Both the position numbers and the translations under genes were made by a program. DNA of 41,607 nucleotides from Psychroflexus aestuariivivens. Its GTDB lineage: Bacteria > Bacteroidota > Bacteroidia > Flavobacteriales > Flavobacteriaceae. The stretch is from positions 1 to 41,607 of the forward strand of contig NZ_RQVT01000043.1 in NCBI RefSeq assembly GCF_004010055.1. The letters run 5' to 3'. The notes under the pieces were generated by a model. It searched no databases. It was not told where the DNA came from and saw nothing but the letters and a program-made list of their open reading frames with translations. Below, piece after piece: positions 1-8,515 of this stretch. The first letter of the stretch is position 1. Each line of letters opens with the position of its first letter.

Positions 1-69
1 GTGGAATACACCAATCCTGAAGATGGAAGCCCTAGAGAATATAAAGCGAATTTTACTTTGAAACGATAG
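1..69 (+). CDS. T9SS type-B sorting-domain protein, C-terminal end only (partial)
   Basis: The window opens inside a gene: frame 1 reads VEYTNPEDG...FTLKR and stops at 67-69. This ending closely matches the complete type-B sorting-domain protein at 22384-23724, which ends LVEYTDRN...SNFTLKR. That is the last strand of the gliding-motility-type C-terminal domain which directs export through the type IX secretion system. The rest lies upstream of the window, so substrate or adhesive role cannot be judged. A terminator hairpin follows directly. Confidence 0.8.
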   Translation: MEYTNPEDGSPREYKANFTLKR

Positions 70-94
70 AGTGCATAAGTTACATTTATTAAAC

Positions 95-125
95 GAAACC
101 CTCAATTTAATGGGGGTTTCTTATT
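95..125 (+). terminator. Intrinsic terminator of the T9SS-B gene
   Basis: GAAACCC (95-101) pairs with GGGTTTC (114-120), and a T-rich stretch follows. It lies 26 nt after the stop codon. Confidence 0.7.
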
Positions 126-218
126 TTCTGATTATTTGCTTTCAAAATAGTAAATTCAGAATTATACAACACTTAGTATTCGATGGTAACTAAATTTCAG
201 TAGAATTTAATCAAGCAC

Positions 219-247
219 TTGCTTTGTCATTACTTTGATTAACTTTG
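219..247 (+). promoter_or_regulatory. Bacteroidetes-type promoter of thiL
   Basis: TTG at 219-221, 18 nt spacer, then TAACTTTG at 240-247, matching the Bacteroidetes -33/-7 pattern TTG-N17-23-TAnnTTTG. Transcription would begin near 250-254. This rules out an upstream in-frame start at 235 and supports the ATG at 268. Confidence 0.6.
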
Positions 248-267
248 CAATAAAACCTTATAGATAT

Positions 268-1317
268 ATGTTTCAGAATACAAAAGACAGCAAAACAAAA
301 TTATCTGAACTGGGTGAATTTGGATTGATCGAGCATTTGACGTCGCACTTCAAAATTCAGCATGAATCAACAATAAAAAGTATTGGAGATGATGCTGCTG
401 TGTTCAATCACAGCGAACAAAGTATTATCACGACAGATATGTTAGTGGAAGGAATTCATTTCGACTTGTCGTACATGCCATTAAAGCATTTAGGATATAA
501 GGCTGTGATGGTGAATTTGTCAGACATCTATGCTATGAATGCTGATGCTGAACAAATTACTGTTTCTATAGCTTGTTCAAGTCGTTTTACAGTTGAAGCT
601 TTAGAAGAACTTTATGCTGGTATAACTAAAGCTGCTGAAGTTTATGGTGTAGATGTTATCGGCGGCGATACAACTTCTGCGGTGAAAGGTTTGACAATAA
701 GTATAACTGCTTTGGGTCAAACCAAAAGAGAAAACATTGTTTACAGAAGTGGCGCAAAACCTAACGATTTACTAGTCGTTTCTGGTGATTTAGGCGGTGC
801 ATTTTTAGGCTTAAAGGTTTTAGAACGAGAAAAGGAGGTGTTCAAAGTAAATCCTAATTCACAACCAGATTTGACACCATATACTTACATTGTTGAGCGA
901 CAATTGAAACCTGAAGCTAGAAAAGATATTGTTGACTTACTTAAAGCGCTCGACGTGAAACCTACTGCGATGATTGATATTAGCGATGGATTGTCTTCAG
1001 AATTAATGCATTTGTGTAAAAACTCTAAGGTTGGAGCCAATATGTTTGAAGATAAATTACCGATGGATCCAAGTGTAATTTCAACCTGTGAAGAGTTCGA
1101 ACTTGATAGCACCACAGTTGTATTAAATGGAGGTGAAGATTACGAATTACTGTTCACAATCGATCAAAATGATTATGACAAAATCAAAGCTAATCCACAT
1201 CTTACTGTAATCGGACACATGACTGAAGCTAAAGAAGGAATTCATCTGATCTCAAGAATGAATACTAAAATTCCGATGAAAGCTAGAGGTTGGAATGGGA
1301 TGTCTGAAGAAGATTAG
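268..1317 (+). CDS. thiL: Thiamine-monophosphate kinase
   Basis: ThiL phosphorylates thiamine monophosphate to thiamine diphosphate with ATP in the cytoplasm, the last step of de novo cofactor synthesis. The protein (349 aa from this start, a normal family length) shows the AIR-synthase-like N-terminal motifs: LSELGEFGLIEHL, then IGDDAAVF (metal/ATP binding), DMLVEGIHFDL and the GGDTT segment, and a C-terminal half with DISDGLSSEL and NGGEDYELLF. An in-frame TTG at 235 would add 11 residues, but it lies upstream of the likely promoter, so the ATG at 268 is preferred. The gene is monocistronic and converges with the HTH gene, their ends overlapping by 4 bp. Confidence 0.9.
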   Translation: MFQNTKDSKTKLSELGEFGLIEHLTSHFKIQHESTIKSIGDDAAVFNHSEQSIITTDMLVEGIHFDLSYMPLKHLGYKAVMVNLSDIYAMNADAEQITVSIACSSRFTVEALEELYAGITKAAEVYGVDVIGGDTTSAVKGLTISITALGQTKRENIVYRSGAKPNDLLVVSGDLGGAFLGLKVLEREKEVFKVNPNSQPDLTPYTYIVERQLKPEARKDIVDLLKALDVKPTAMIDISDGLSSELMHLCKNSKVGANMFEDKLPMDPSVISTCEEFELDSTTVVLNGGEDYELLFTIDQNDYDKIKANPHLTVIGHMTEAKEGIHLISRMNTKIPMKARGWNGMSEED

Positions 1318-1520
1318 TCTTGTTCATAAATTATAATATCGCCAGGTTGACAGTCTAAAGCTTTGCAAATAACTTCTAATGTTGAAAATCGTATAGCTTT
1401 TGCTTTTCCGGTTTTCAGAATTGATAAATTGACGGGTGTGATGTCAATAATCTCTGCCAATTCGTTGGACTTCATGTTTTTCTCTTTAAGGAGTTTGTCT
1501 AGTTGAATTTTGATACCCAT
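1314..1520 (-). CDS. Small Cro/C1-type HTH regulator (YozG-like)
   Basis: A 68-residue protein made almost only of one helix-turn-helix: MKSNELAEIIDITPVNLSILKTGKAKAIRFSTLEVICKALDCQPGDII. This matches the compact Xre-family regulators that travel with DUF2975 membrane proteins. It is the last gene of a three-gene leftward operon, 1 bp after the second DUF2975 gene. By analogy with such pairs I infer that it binds the two palindromes at the operon promoter (2533-2581) and regulates its own transcription. The membrane partners may sense a signal. Its stop overlaps the thiL stop region by 4 bp tail to tail. Confidence 0.85.
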   Translation of the reverse strand: MGIKIQLDKLLKEKNMKSNELAEIIDITPVNLSILKTGKAKAIRFSTLEVICKALDCQPGDIIIYEQD

Positions 1521-1521
1521 G

Positions 1522-2022
1522 TCAAATTGTTAAGTCCTGATCTTGCTTAGCTTGGATTGAAATTTTAAGCATTTTGCTAACTCGAATAAAGCTTAGTCCC
1601 AAGACAATTACTAGAAGATAAATCACTGAATTAGCTTGAAAAAAATGACGTGTAGTTTCGAAATAGTAAATAAAAAACATTTTTTTTACTATTAAACTCA
1701 ATCCCAAAATTATTAAAAATTGACCGCTGCGCTTTATGTGATTTACAATATTGAAAGACCTGAATTCTTTGCTGATTATAAAAATTTTCGCTGCTTTGCG
1801 TAAATGGTGTACAACAATTACAAAAGTAACTGAAAAAATAATTTCATTTATTGCACCTATATAAAGATAATTTGAAAATGTGTTTTGGGGCTGATAACGT
1901 GAATTAGATAATGAGACGTCAAAACCTTCCATTGGTATAATGAAAATAGTAGCTAAAGCATTCATAACTACTAAGAAAAATAAAATATCAAATACAAGTT
2001 TAAAGGTAGCTTTTTTAAACAT
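1522..2022 (-). CDS. DUF2975 family membrane protein (second copy)
   Basis: 166 aa with about four hydrophobic segments (roughly residues 8-28, 52-72, 98-118 and 130-150) and the DUF2975 layout. Function is unknown for the family; members usually sit beside a small YozG-like HTH regulator, as here. It starts 10 bp downstream of the first DUF2975 gene and ends 1 bp before the HTH gene, so the three are surely co-transcribed. Sequence similarity with its neighbour suggests an old tandem duplication. No catalytic motif is visible. Confidence 0.75.
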   Translation of the reverse strand: MFKKATFKLVFDILFFLVVMNALATIFIIPMEGFDVSLSNSRYQPQNTFSNYLYIGAINEIIFSVTFVIVVHHLRKAAKIFIISKEFRSFNIVNHIKRSGQFLIILGLSLIVKKMFFIYYFETTRHFFQANSVIYLLVIVLGLSFIRVSKMLKISIQAKQDQDLTI

Positions 2023-2032
2023 AAATCTTTAA

Positions 2033-2530
2033 TTAAATAGTTAGTTTCTGTTCTTCGTTAAGAGAATTTCCTCGTTTTAAAACTTCAGAAATTAAAAACA
2101 AAATCATACCTAAAGCCGTGTGACTTACAATGACGTCTAACCCGCTTTCAATTTCAAAAGCAAGTCCTAACTCAAATCTGCCTTTATCTAAAATTTTGAA
2201 AACGAACTCCAAAATTGGTTTTGAAATGCCGTAAATCAGTAAAATTACGCCTAAAAATTTAGTGGCTTTAATGTTTTCTAATTCAAAATAATTTTCATTT
2301 TTAAAATTTTTAATAACAGGAACAATCCTATTCAAAGCGATAAAAGCTAACACCCAAAATACAAAAAGAGGTAAAGTGTATAGCCAAAACTCATGATCTG
2401 AACTATAACTGCCATTAATGGTTTCGGGTAGACTTTGAAAAAAGAAGAACACATAAACAACGATCAGTGCCGACAAAACCAATCTTAGCGCTTGAACAAT
2501 GAAATAGAAAACATCTAATATAAAATTCAT
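2033..2530 (-). CDS. DUF2975 family membrane protein (first gene of operon)
   Basis: 165 aa, four predicted membrane spans (about residues 8-30, 50-68, 88-110 and 135-152), no signal peptidase site. It matches the DUF2975 architecture, with the loop KNFKNENYFELENIKATKFLGVILLIYGISKPILEF typical of the family. As first gene it takes the operon promoter; the start codon is only 2 bp from a perfect palindrome (2533-2549), so the mRNA leader is very short. Together with the HTH gene it is likely a membrane-coupled regulatory module of unknown signal. Confidence 0.75.
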   Translation of the reverse strand: MNFILDVFYFIVQALRLVLSALIVVYVFFFFQSLPETINGSYSSDHEFWLYTLPLFVFWVLAFIALNRIVPVIKNFKNENYFELENIKATKFLGVILLIYGISKPILEFVFKILDKGRFELGLAFEIESGLDVIVSHTALGMILFLISEVLKRGNSLNEEQKLTI

Positions 2531-2532
2531 AA

Positions 2533-2581
2533 TTATCGTTTTACGATAACAAATGTAGAATTAATTATTGTTTTACGATAA
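2533..2581 (-). promoter_or_regulatory. Two palindromic operators flanking the DUF2975-HTH promoter
   Basis: Operator 1 (2533-2549) is TTATCGT-TTT-ACGATAA, perfect. Operator 2 (2565-2581) is TTATTGT-TTT-ACGATAA, one mismatch. They start 32 bp apart, about three helical turns. Between them, on the minus strand, TACATTTG (complement of 2550-2557) matches the -7 element TAnnTTTG. Operator 2 therefore covers the upstream promoter region and operator 1 covers the transcription start, a layout expected for repression by the encoded HTH protein. Confidence 0.65.
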
Positions 2582-2741
2582 TTTTTAAAAGAAATATTTT
2601 CTCTTTTTACTCTACTTTGAATATCTTTTAATTTTGAATTCATTGTCAGATTTTTCAACTAGAAAAACACATAAACTCATTTTAGCTTGCCTGGATTGTT
2701 AAACTTACTTTAAACGTTTTTTACTCGACCCTTTTAATTGC

Positions 2742-2769
2742 TTGCCTTGCTAATAAAAATTTATATTTG
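2742..2769 (+). promoter_or_regulatory. Promoter of the mrp operon
   Basis: TATATTTG at 2762-2769 fits the -7 consensus, with TTG at 2742-2744 (17 nt spacer); another TTG at 2738 gives 21 nt. The mrpA ATG is 20 bp downstream. Confidence 0.55.
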
Positions 2770-2789
2770 TCTTTTAATGAAACTCAACT

Positions 2790-5096
2790 ATGCTTGAAGC
2801 TGTACTTTTAGGATTTTTATTTTCTATTTTTTTGGTCTTTGCAGGTCGGTATTTTAGAGGAAAATTGGCAGTTCTATCGGCTTTGATTCCGATAAGCTTA
2901 TTTGTTTATTTTGCCAGTTTTATCAATGAAGTTGCGCAAGGCAAGGTTATTCTTGAATCTGTAGAATGGATTCCTAGTTTTGGTGTGAATTTAAGTTTTA
3001 CACTCGACGGCCTATCATTACTATTTGCATTGATGATTACAGGTGTTGGAAGTTTGGTATTTCTCTACACAGCAGCATATTTGAAAAACCATAAATACCT
3101 CGATCGCTTCTATGGTTATTTAAGCTTATTCATGTCCGCTATGCTCGGTTTGGTACTTTCGGACAATTTGATGTCGATGTTTATTTTTTGGGAACTGACA
3201 AGTATTTCGTCATTTTACCTAATTGGTTTCAATAACGATAAAGCAGACTCTCGAAAATCAGCATTAACAGCGCTTGGAATTACTGGAATTGGTGGATTAC
3301 TCTTTCTAGGTGGTGCTGTTTTACTAGGTGATGTCGCTGGAACTTATCGTATTTCTGAAATGCTTGGCATGTCGGATTCTATATTGAAAAGTCCAGAATA
3401 CATATTAATTGTTATTTTAATTTTTGCGGCTGCTTTTACCAAATCTGCGCAGTTTCCATTTCATTTTTGGTTGCCAGGGGCGATGAAAGCACCTACACCT
3501 GTTTCTACATACTTACACTCAGCAACTATGGTCAAAGCTGGTGTTTATTTATTGTTTAGAATGTCTCCTGTTTTAGGAGGAAGTGATTTTTGGCACCACA
3601 CCCTCATCATCTTTGGTGCAATAACTATGCTTTACTCTGCAATTCATATTATTTTTAGAACAGATTTAAAAGGAATTTTAGCGTATTCTACAATTTCTGC
3701 ACTTGGTATTTTAGTGTTTTTGATAGGAATTGGTACACAAGCTGCACTCATAGCAGCATCAGTTTTTATAATTGTTCATGCGCTTTATAAAGCATCACTT
3801 TTCTTGATTACTGGAATTATAGATCATGAAACGGGAACGCGAGATATTACCCAATTATCAGGGCTTAAAAAAGTTTTGATGCCGGTAGCTATCGCTGGAT
3901 TTATCGCAGCTTTGATAAGCGGTGGTGTCCCACCGAGTTTAGGTTTTGTTGGAAAAGATTTGATTTATGAAGCGACATTGCATTTTGAAAATAATGCAAT
4001 TCTGCTCACTGTAATTGCCATCGCAACCAATATATTGTTATTTTATGCTGGTTTTGTGGCGGGTGTCAAACCTTTCTTCGGAAAGCTGCCTGACAAGTTT
4101 GAAAAAGTGCACATGCCGAGTCCATTAATGTGGATTCCGCCTTTACTCATGACCGTTGGTGGTTTAATTTTTGGAATTTTTCCAGGTTTAATTGAAACTA
4201 CTTTTGCTAAGCCAATTGTAAACGCCTTAGTCACTGATACAGAAGATTTTCATTTGAAACTTTGGCATGGTTTCAATACTATTTTAGCACTAAGTGCAAC
4301 GACTCTGGTGCTTGGAACCATTCTATATTTCACAATAAAGCCAAAGCACAAATTAGAGCAGGCCATTTCAAAATTAGATAGGATAGCACCCAAAAATTTA
4401 CTTTTTAAGCTATCTAATGGCTTCGTTGATTTTTCAAGTTTATGGACATCTGTTTTTCAAAATGGATATTTGAGGCATTATTTGTCTTTAATTGTTGCCT
4501 TTTTGATAATTGCCGTCGGATTTTTATTATTCAAAGACTTTTCTTTAAATATCGATTTACGTTCGCTTTCAAGGGTAACGATTTATGAAATTTCAATATT
4601 AACCATGTTGTTGTGTTCTGTTTTATATACGGTTTTTACAAAATCAAGGTTGGCAGCTGTAGCATCTATGGGTGTGGTTGGTTTGTCTTTCAGTTTGCTG
4701 TTTTTATTTTATAGTGCACCAGATTTGGCAATGACACAATTCTCTGTAGATACGCTTACAGTAATTTTGTTTGTATTGGTATTATATAAATTACCGAAAT
4801 ATCTGAATCTTTCAGACAACAAGGTCAGAATAAAACATGGTATCCTTTCATTGGTTTTTGGAAGTATGATTACCTTGTTGATTTTACGGGTTTTGAGTGA
4901 ACCTAAAAATACGGAAATCAGTGAATATTATGCTGAAAATGCTTACACTTTGGCACACGGTAAAAATATTGTCAATGTTATTCTAGTCGATTTTAGGGGA
5001 ATTGATACAATGATAGAAATTTCTGTGTTAATTGTTGCGGCACTTGGTGTTTTCGGGTTGTTGAAATTGAGATTGAAATCTAAAGACAAAAAATAA
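2790..5096 (+). CDS. mrpA: Mrp Na+/H+ antiporter subunit A
   Basis: Largest inner-membrane subunit of the Mrp (Mnh/Sha) cation/proton antiporter, related to NuoL of complex I. The 768-residue protein has the NuoL-like core, with expected proton-path residues E135 (FWELTSISSF), K218 (AAAFTKSAQFPFHFWLPGAM) and K249 (SATMVKAGVYL). A C-terminal extension follows: an MbhD/DUF4040-like part (about 600-690, SAPDLAMTQFSVDTLTVILFVLVLYKLP) and an MbhE-like end with DFRGIDTMIE. This full-length form is the normal group-1 MrpA. It begins a seven-gene operon in canonical order; mrpB starts on the next base after its stop. Confidence 0.93.
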   Translation: MLEAVLLGFLFSIFLVFAGRYFRGKLAVLSALIPISLFVYFASFINEVAQGKVILESVEWIPSFGVNLSFTLDGLSLLFALMITGVGSLVFLYTAAYLKNHKYLDRFYGYLSLFMSAMLGLVLSDNLMSMFIFWELTSISSFYLIGFNNDKADSRKSALTALGITGIGGLLFLGGAVLLGDVAGTYRISEMLGMSDSILKSPEYILIVILIFAAAFTKSAQFPFHFWLPGAMKAPTPVSTYLHSATMVKAGVYLLFRMSPVLGGSDFWHHTLIIFGAITMLYSAIHIIFRTDLKGILAYSTISALGILVFLIGIGTQAALIAASVFIIVHALYKASLFLITGIIDHETGTRDITQLSGLKKVLMPVAIAGFIAALISGGVPPSLGFVGKDLIYEATLHFENNAILLTVIAIATNILLFYAGFVAGVKPFFGKLPDKFEKVHMPSPLMWIPPLLMTVGGLIFGIFPGLIETTFAKPIVNALVTDTEDFHLKLWHGFNTILALSATTLVLGTILYFTIKPKHKLEQAISKLDRIAPKNLLFKLSNGFVDFSSLWTSVFQNGYLRHYLSLIVAFLIIAVGFLLFKDFSLNIDLRSLSRVTIYEISILTMLLCSVLYTVFTKSRLAAVASMGVVGLSFSLLFLFYSAPDLAMTQFSVDTLTVILFVLVLYKLPKYLNLSDNKVRIKHGILSLVFGSMITLLILRVLSEPKNTEISEYYAENAYTLAHGKNIVNVILVDFRGIDTMIEISVLIVAALGVFGLLKLRLKSKDKK

Positions 5097-5510
5097 ATGA
5101 AAACACTTATATTAAGGTCTGCATCAAGCTATTTGCTTCCAGTTTTATTAATCTTTTCAGTGTTTATATTACTGAGAGGACATTATTTGCCTGGAGGTGG
5201 TTTTGTTGGTGGATTAGTGGCTGCTATTGCTTTTGTGTTGGATGCCTTTGCAAATGGTTTAAAAAAAACAAAAATACTGATCAAAATTCATCCTGGATTT
5301 TTAATGCCTTTGGGTTTACTTGTTGCTTTTTTAAGTGGTATATCGCCTATGATTATAGCAGATATGCCAATAATGACAGGTCTTTGGGCAGGACATCCAA
5401 TTCCGGTTATCGGCGCCATTGGAACACCACTCTTTTTTGATATAGGTGTATATTTGGTCGTAATTGGCGCTTCATTAACCATAATATTTACAATTTCAGA
5501 ATCAGCATAA
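5097..5510 (+). CDS. mrpB: Mrp antiporter subunit B
   Basis: 137 aa, four membrane spans, with the MnhB signature LRGHYLPGGGFVGGLVAAIAF. It belongs to the hydrophobic arm of the Mrp complex. The ATG directly abuts the mrpA stop and its own stop abuts mrpC, so translation is probably coupled. Confidence 0.92.
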   Translation: MKTLILRSASSYLLPVLLIFSVFILLRGHYLPGGGFVGGLVAAIAFVLDAFANGLKKTKILIKIHPGFLMPLGLLVAFLSGISPMIIADMPIMTGLWAGHPIPVIGAIGTPLFFDIGVYLVVIGASLTIIFTISESA

Positions 5511-5864
5511 ATGGAAATATTACTAGCCATAATGACAGGAATACTTTACGCATCAGGCATTTATATGATCATGCGTCGAAGTTTAGTGAAGTTGATTCTA
5601 GGAATTGTCCTTTTAGGAAATGGCGTGAATTTGCTCATTTTTGTTTTAGGAAGAATTACAAAAGGTGAGCCACCAATAATTGACGACAGCCAGAAAGTTT
5701 TAGAAGGTATTTACGCAGACCCTATTCCACAAGCGCTTATTTTAACAGCAATTGTAATAAGTTTTGGTTTGCAATCATTTGCAATTATACTTGTAAAACG
5801 TGCTTATAAAGTTTTAAAAACCGACGATTTAGACCAGTTGAATACTACAGACGAAGATTCATGA
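5511..5864 (+). CDS. mrpC: Mrp antiporter subunit C (NuoK-like)
   Basis: 117 aa with three membrane helices, homologous to NuoK: YMIMRRSLVKLILGIVLLGNGVNLLIF, then DPIPQALILTAIVISFG, both typical of MnhC. It sits between mrpB and mrpD, overlapping mrpD by 4 bp. Confidence 0.92.
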   Translation: MEILLAIMTGILYASGIYMIMRRSLVKLILGIVLLGNGVNLLIFVLGRITKGEPPIIDDSQKVLEGIYADPIPQALILTAIVISFGLQSFAIILVKRAYKVLKTDDLDQLNTTDEDS

Positions 5865-7369
5865 TAAACGATATTATATTATTGCCTTTAGTGGTACATC
5901 TGTTTTTTAGCATTGTATTAATGTTTTTTTGGAACAAAGTGAATTTCCAAAAAACATTCAGTGTTTGCGCCAATGTTATCGCCCTTGGTGTTGCTGTTTA
6001 TGTGTTTATGTTCGTCTATAATAATGGAACACAAACCGTTCAGTCAGGCAATTGGGACGCACCGTTCGGAATAACTTTTGTCGGTGATATGCTTGCGGCT
6101 ACGCTGGTTTTGCTTACGGCAATAAGTGGATTGGCTGTGTCTATATTTTCAACAGTATCAGTTATTAATGCTCGACTTAGATTTGGTTATTTTAGTGTAT
6201 TTCACTTTCTTTTACTTGGTTTAAATGGTGCATTTTTGACAGGAGATATTTTCAATCTTTATGTTTGGTTTGAAATTATAATTATCAGTTCTTTTGTACT
6301 CATCAGTATCGGCGGAGAAAAAAATCAGTTGGAAGGGGCGGTCAAATATTTCGCATTGAATTTTTTCGCCTCTATGATTTTCCTCACAGCTTTAGGCGTG
6401 CTTTATGGATTGGTTGGCACATTGAATATGGCTGATATTTCTATGAAAATTGCTGAAGTCGAGAACCGAACTCTGGTTGAAATTTGCGCGGTATTATTTC
6501 TTGTGGGTTTTGGTATAAAATCCGCAATTTTTCCACTTTATTTTTGGCTACCAGCGTCATACCATACACCGCCATCAGCAGTTTCAGCTATTTTTGCAGG
6601 ACTGCTAACTAAGGTCGGTGTTTACGCTTTGATTCGTGTATTTACACTTATTTTCTTGGACGATGTGTTTTTGGATAACTTGTTAATTGCGCTAGCAATA
6701 ATGACCATTTTTAGTGGTGGAATTGGCGCTTTAATCCAAACCAATATCAAAAAAGTTTTTATGTATTTCATCATTTGCCATATCGGGTTTATGATAGGAG
6801 GTTTGGGCTTATTTACAGAAGTAGCTATTGCTGGAGTTATTTTTTATCTTGTTCACGATATCATCATCAAAACAAATTTATTTTTGATGAGTGGTTTGAT
6901 TTACAGAATCAAATCTAACTTCAATATGAAGAAAATCGGTGGTTTGTACGCCAACTATCCAAAACTCAGTTTGCTGATGGCAATACCATTGTTTTCACTT
7001 ATTGGAATTCCACCATTATCAGGATACTGGCCTAAAATCTCTTTAATTCTGGCAAGCTTCGATGCACAGCAATATTGGTTTTTTGGAGCACTTATTTTCG
7101 GTAGTTTAATTACTTTGGTGGTCATTGCTAAACTTTGGTCAGAAGTATTTTGGAAAGACCAACCGAAAATAGAATTTCCTAAGAAATTTTTATTTTTTGA
7201 CCAGATGAAGCTAAAAGATAAATTTTTGTTCGTATTTCCTATAACCTTTCTAACTTTTGTAACTTTATACATAGGATTTGGTGCGGAACATATTCAGCAA
7301 TTATCTCAGCGTATTGCTTCAGAACTTATGAATAATCAACTTTATATAGATGCTGTTTTTAAAAACTAA
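5861..7369 (+). CDS. mrpD: Mrp antiporter subunit D (NuoM/N-like)
   Basis: 502 aa, about 14 membrane helices, proton-conducting antiporter-like subunit. Key residues are visible: E138 in NLYVWFEIIIISSF, K220 in GFGIKSAIFPLYFWLP and K251 in GLLTKVGVYALIR, matching the Glu-Lys-Lys pattern of MrpD and NuoM/N. The start overlaps the mrpC stop (ATGATAA-type junction, 4 bp). Length agrees with the family. Confidence 0.93.
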   Translation: MINDIILLPLVVHLFFSIVLMFFWNKVNFQKTFSVCANVIALGVAVYVFMFVYNNGTQTVQSGNWDAPFGITFVGDMLAATLVLLTAISGLAVSIFSTVSVINARLRFGYFSVFHFLLLGLNGAFLTGDIFNLYVWFEIIIISSFVLISIGGEKNQLEGAVKYFALNFFASMIFLTALGVLYGLVGTLNMADISMKIAEVENRTLVEICAVLFLVGFGIKSAIFPLYFWLPASYHTPPSAVSAIFAGLLTKVGVYALIRVFTLIFLDDVFLDNLLIALAIMTIFSGGIGALIQTNIKKVFMYFIICHIGFMIGGLGLFTEVAIAGVIFYLVHDIIIKTNLFLMSGLIYRIKSNFNMKKIGGLYANYPKLSLLMAIPLFSLIGIPPLSGYWPKISLILASFDAQQYWFFGALIFGSLITLVVIAKLWSEVFWKDQPKIEFPKKFLFFDQMKLKDKFLFVFPITFLTFVTLYIGFGAEHIQQLSQRIASELMNNQLYIDAVFKN

Positions 7370-7375
7370 AATGAA

Positions 7376-7858
7376 ATGAAAACAAAATTTCTATCAAATA
7401 TATTATTGACTTTAATCTGGGTGTTCCTCACCGGCGGATATGAGTTCAATAATTTCTTATTCGGTTTTGTTTTGAGTTTCATCATTCTATGGATTCTTAG
7501 CAATAACGATAATAATTCTGAAAAAAAATATTTTAAAATTATCCCGAAACTCATCAGTTTTGTACTTTTCTTTTTATGGGAAATGATAAAAGCCAATATA
7601 CAAGTGGCTTATGAAGTTATCACGCCACCACATAATATGAAACCCGGAATAGTAAGTTTGCCTTTAGATGCCAAAACGGATTTGGAAATTACATTATTGG
7701 CAAATTTGATTACATTAACGCCTGGAACTCTGAGCCTAGATGTCTCTACAGACCGGAGCGTGCTTTACATACATTCGATGTACGTTTTTGATAGAGAAGA
7801 CTTTATAAATGATATTAAAAATGGTTTTGAGAAACGATTGCTAGAAATTTTACGATGA
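7376..7858 (+). CDS. mrpE: Mrp antiporter subunit E
   Basis: 160 aa MnhE protein: two N-terminal membrane spans, then the cytoplasmic part with the family motif ITLTPGTLSLDV and the ending YIHSMYVFD. MrpE is needed for full activity of the complex. It starts 6 bp after mrpD; its stop overlaps the mrpF start by 4 bp. Confidence 0.9.
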   Translation: MKTKFLSNILLTLIWVFLTGGYEFNNFLFGFVLSFIILWILSNNDNNSEKKYFKIIPKLISFVLFFLWEMIKANIQVAYEVITPPHNMKPGIVSLPLDAKTDLEITLLANLITLTPGTLSLDVSTDRSVLYIHSMYVFDREDFINDIKNGFEKRLLEILR

Positions 7859-8130
7859 ATATACACGATTTTTTATATTATATAATTTTACCGATTTTGT
7901 CCATTTCATCACTTTTGGTGTTTGTAAGATTCATCAAAGGCCCAAGTATTGTCGATAGAGTTGTAGCGCTCGATTTGCTCATCACTATAAGTATTGGCAT
8001 TATCGCTGTATATAGCATTATTAACGATAAACCTACGTTTTTAGACATTTCATTGGTTTTGGCGCTAATTGCTTTCTTAGGAACTGTTGCTTTTGCATAT
8101 TATTTAGAAAAACGAAACAAAAATGATTGA
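7855..8130 (+). CDS. mrpF: Mrp antiporter subunit F
   Basis: 91 aa, three membrane helices, with the MnhF signature RFIKGPSIVDRVVALDLL. Overlaps mrpE by 4 bp and mrpG by 8 bp, consistent with a tightly coupled operon. Confidence 0.9.
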   Translation: MNIHDFLYYIILPILSISSLLVFVRFIKGPSIVDRVVALDLLITISIGIIAVYSIINDKPTFLDISLVLALIAFLGTVAFAYYLEKRNKND

Positions 8131-8515
8131 TATTCTAATTTATATAACCTCATCTTTAGGTGCCATTTTTGTGCTTTTGGCTGCTATAGGTATTTTGAGA
8201 ATGCCAGATCAATATCTGCGAATTTCTGTAAATACCAAAGCCGCTACGCTAGGTGTAGGTTTGCTTTTGGCTGCTGCCGCTATTTTTTTTCTAGATGTTT
8301 CTGTCACAACTCGAGTGATTGCCGTCATTATTTTTATTTTGATTACAGCTCCAGTTGGAGCACACTTAATTGGCAGAACCTCTTATTTTTTGGGAAATAA
8401 GCTTTGGGACAAATCTGTGATTGACGATTTAAAAGGCAAATACAACAAATCTACACACGAACTGAAAGGCGATGACAAAGATTCCAAAGAAGACAAATCA
8501 AATACTGAAGAATAA
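8123..8515 (+). CDS. mrpG: Mrp antiporter subunit G
   Basis: 130 aa, three membrane spans, with the PhaG/MnhG pattern GILRMPDQYLRISVNTKAATLGVG and TAPVGAHLIGR. The cytoplasmic tail is charged (KGDDKDSKEDKSNTEE). The last 44 bp also encode, in another frame, the start of bioF, which ties the antiporter and biotin genes into one transcript. Confidence 0.9.
   Translation: MIDILIYITSSLGAIFVLLAAIGILRMPDQYLRISVNTKAATLGVGLLLAAAAIFFLDVSVTTRVIAVIIFILITAPVGAHLIGRTSYFLGNKLWDKSVIDDLKGKYNKSTHELKGDDKDSKEDKSNTEE

Noticed and set aside
235-267. Longer ThiL start at a TTG codon
   Set aside because: The region contains the likely -7 element (240-247), so it would not be transcribed; ThiL homology begins after the ATG at 268.
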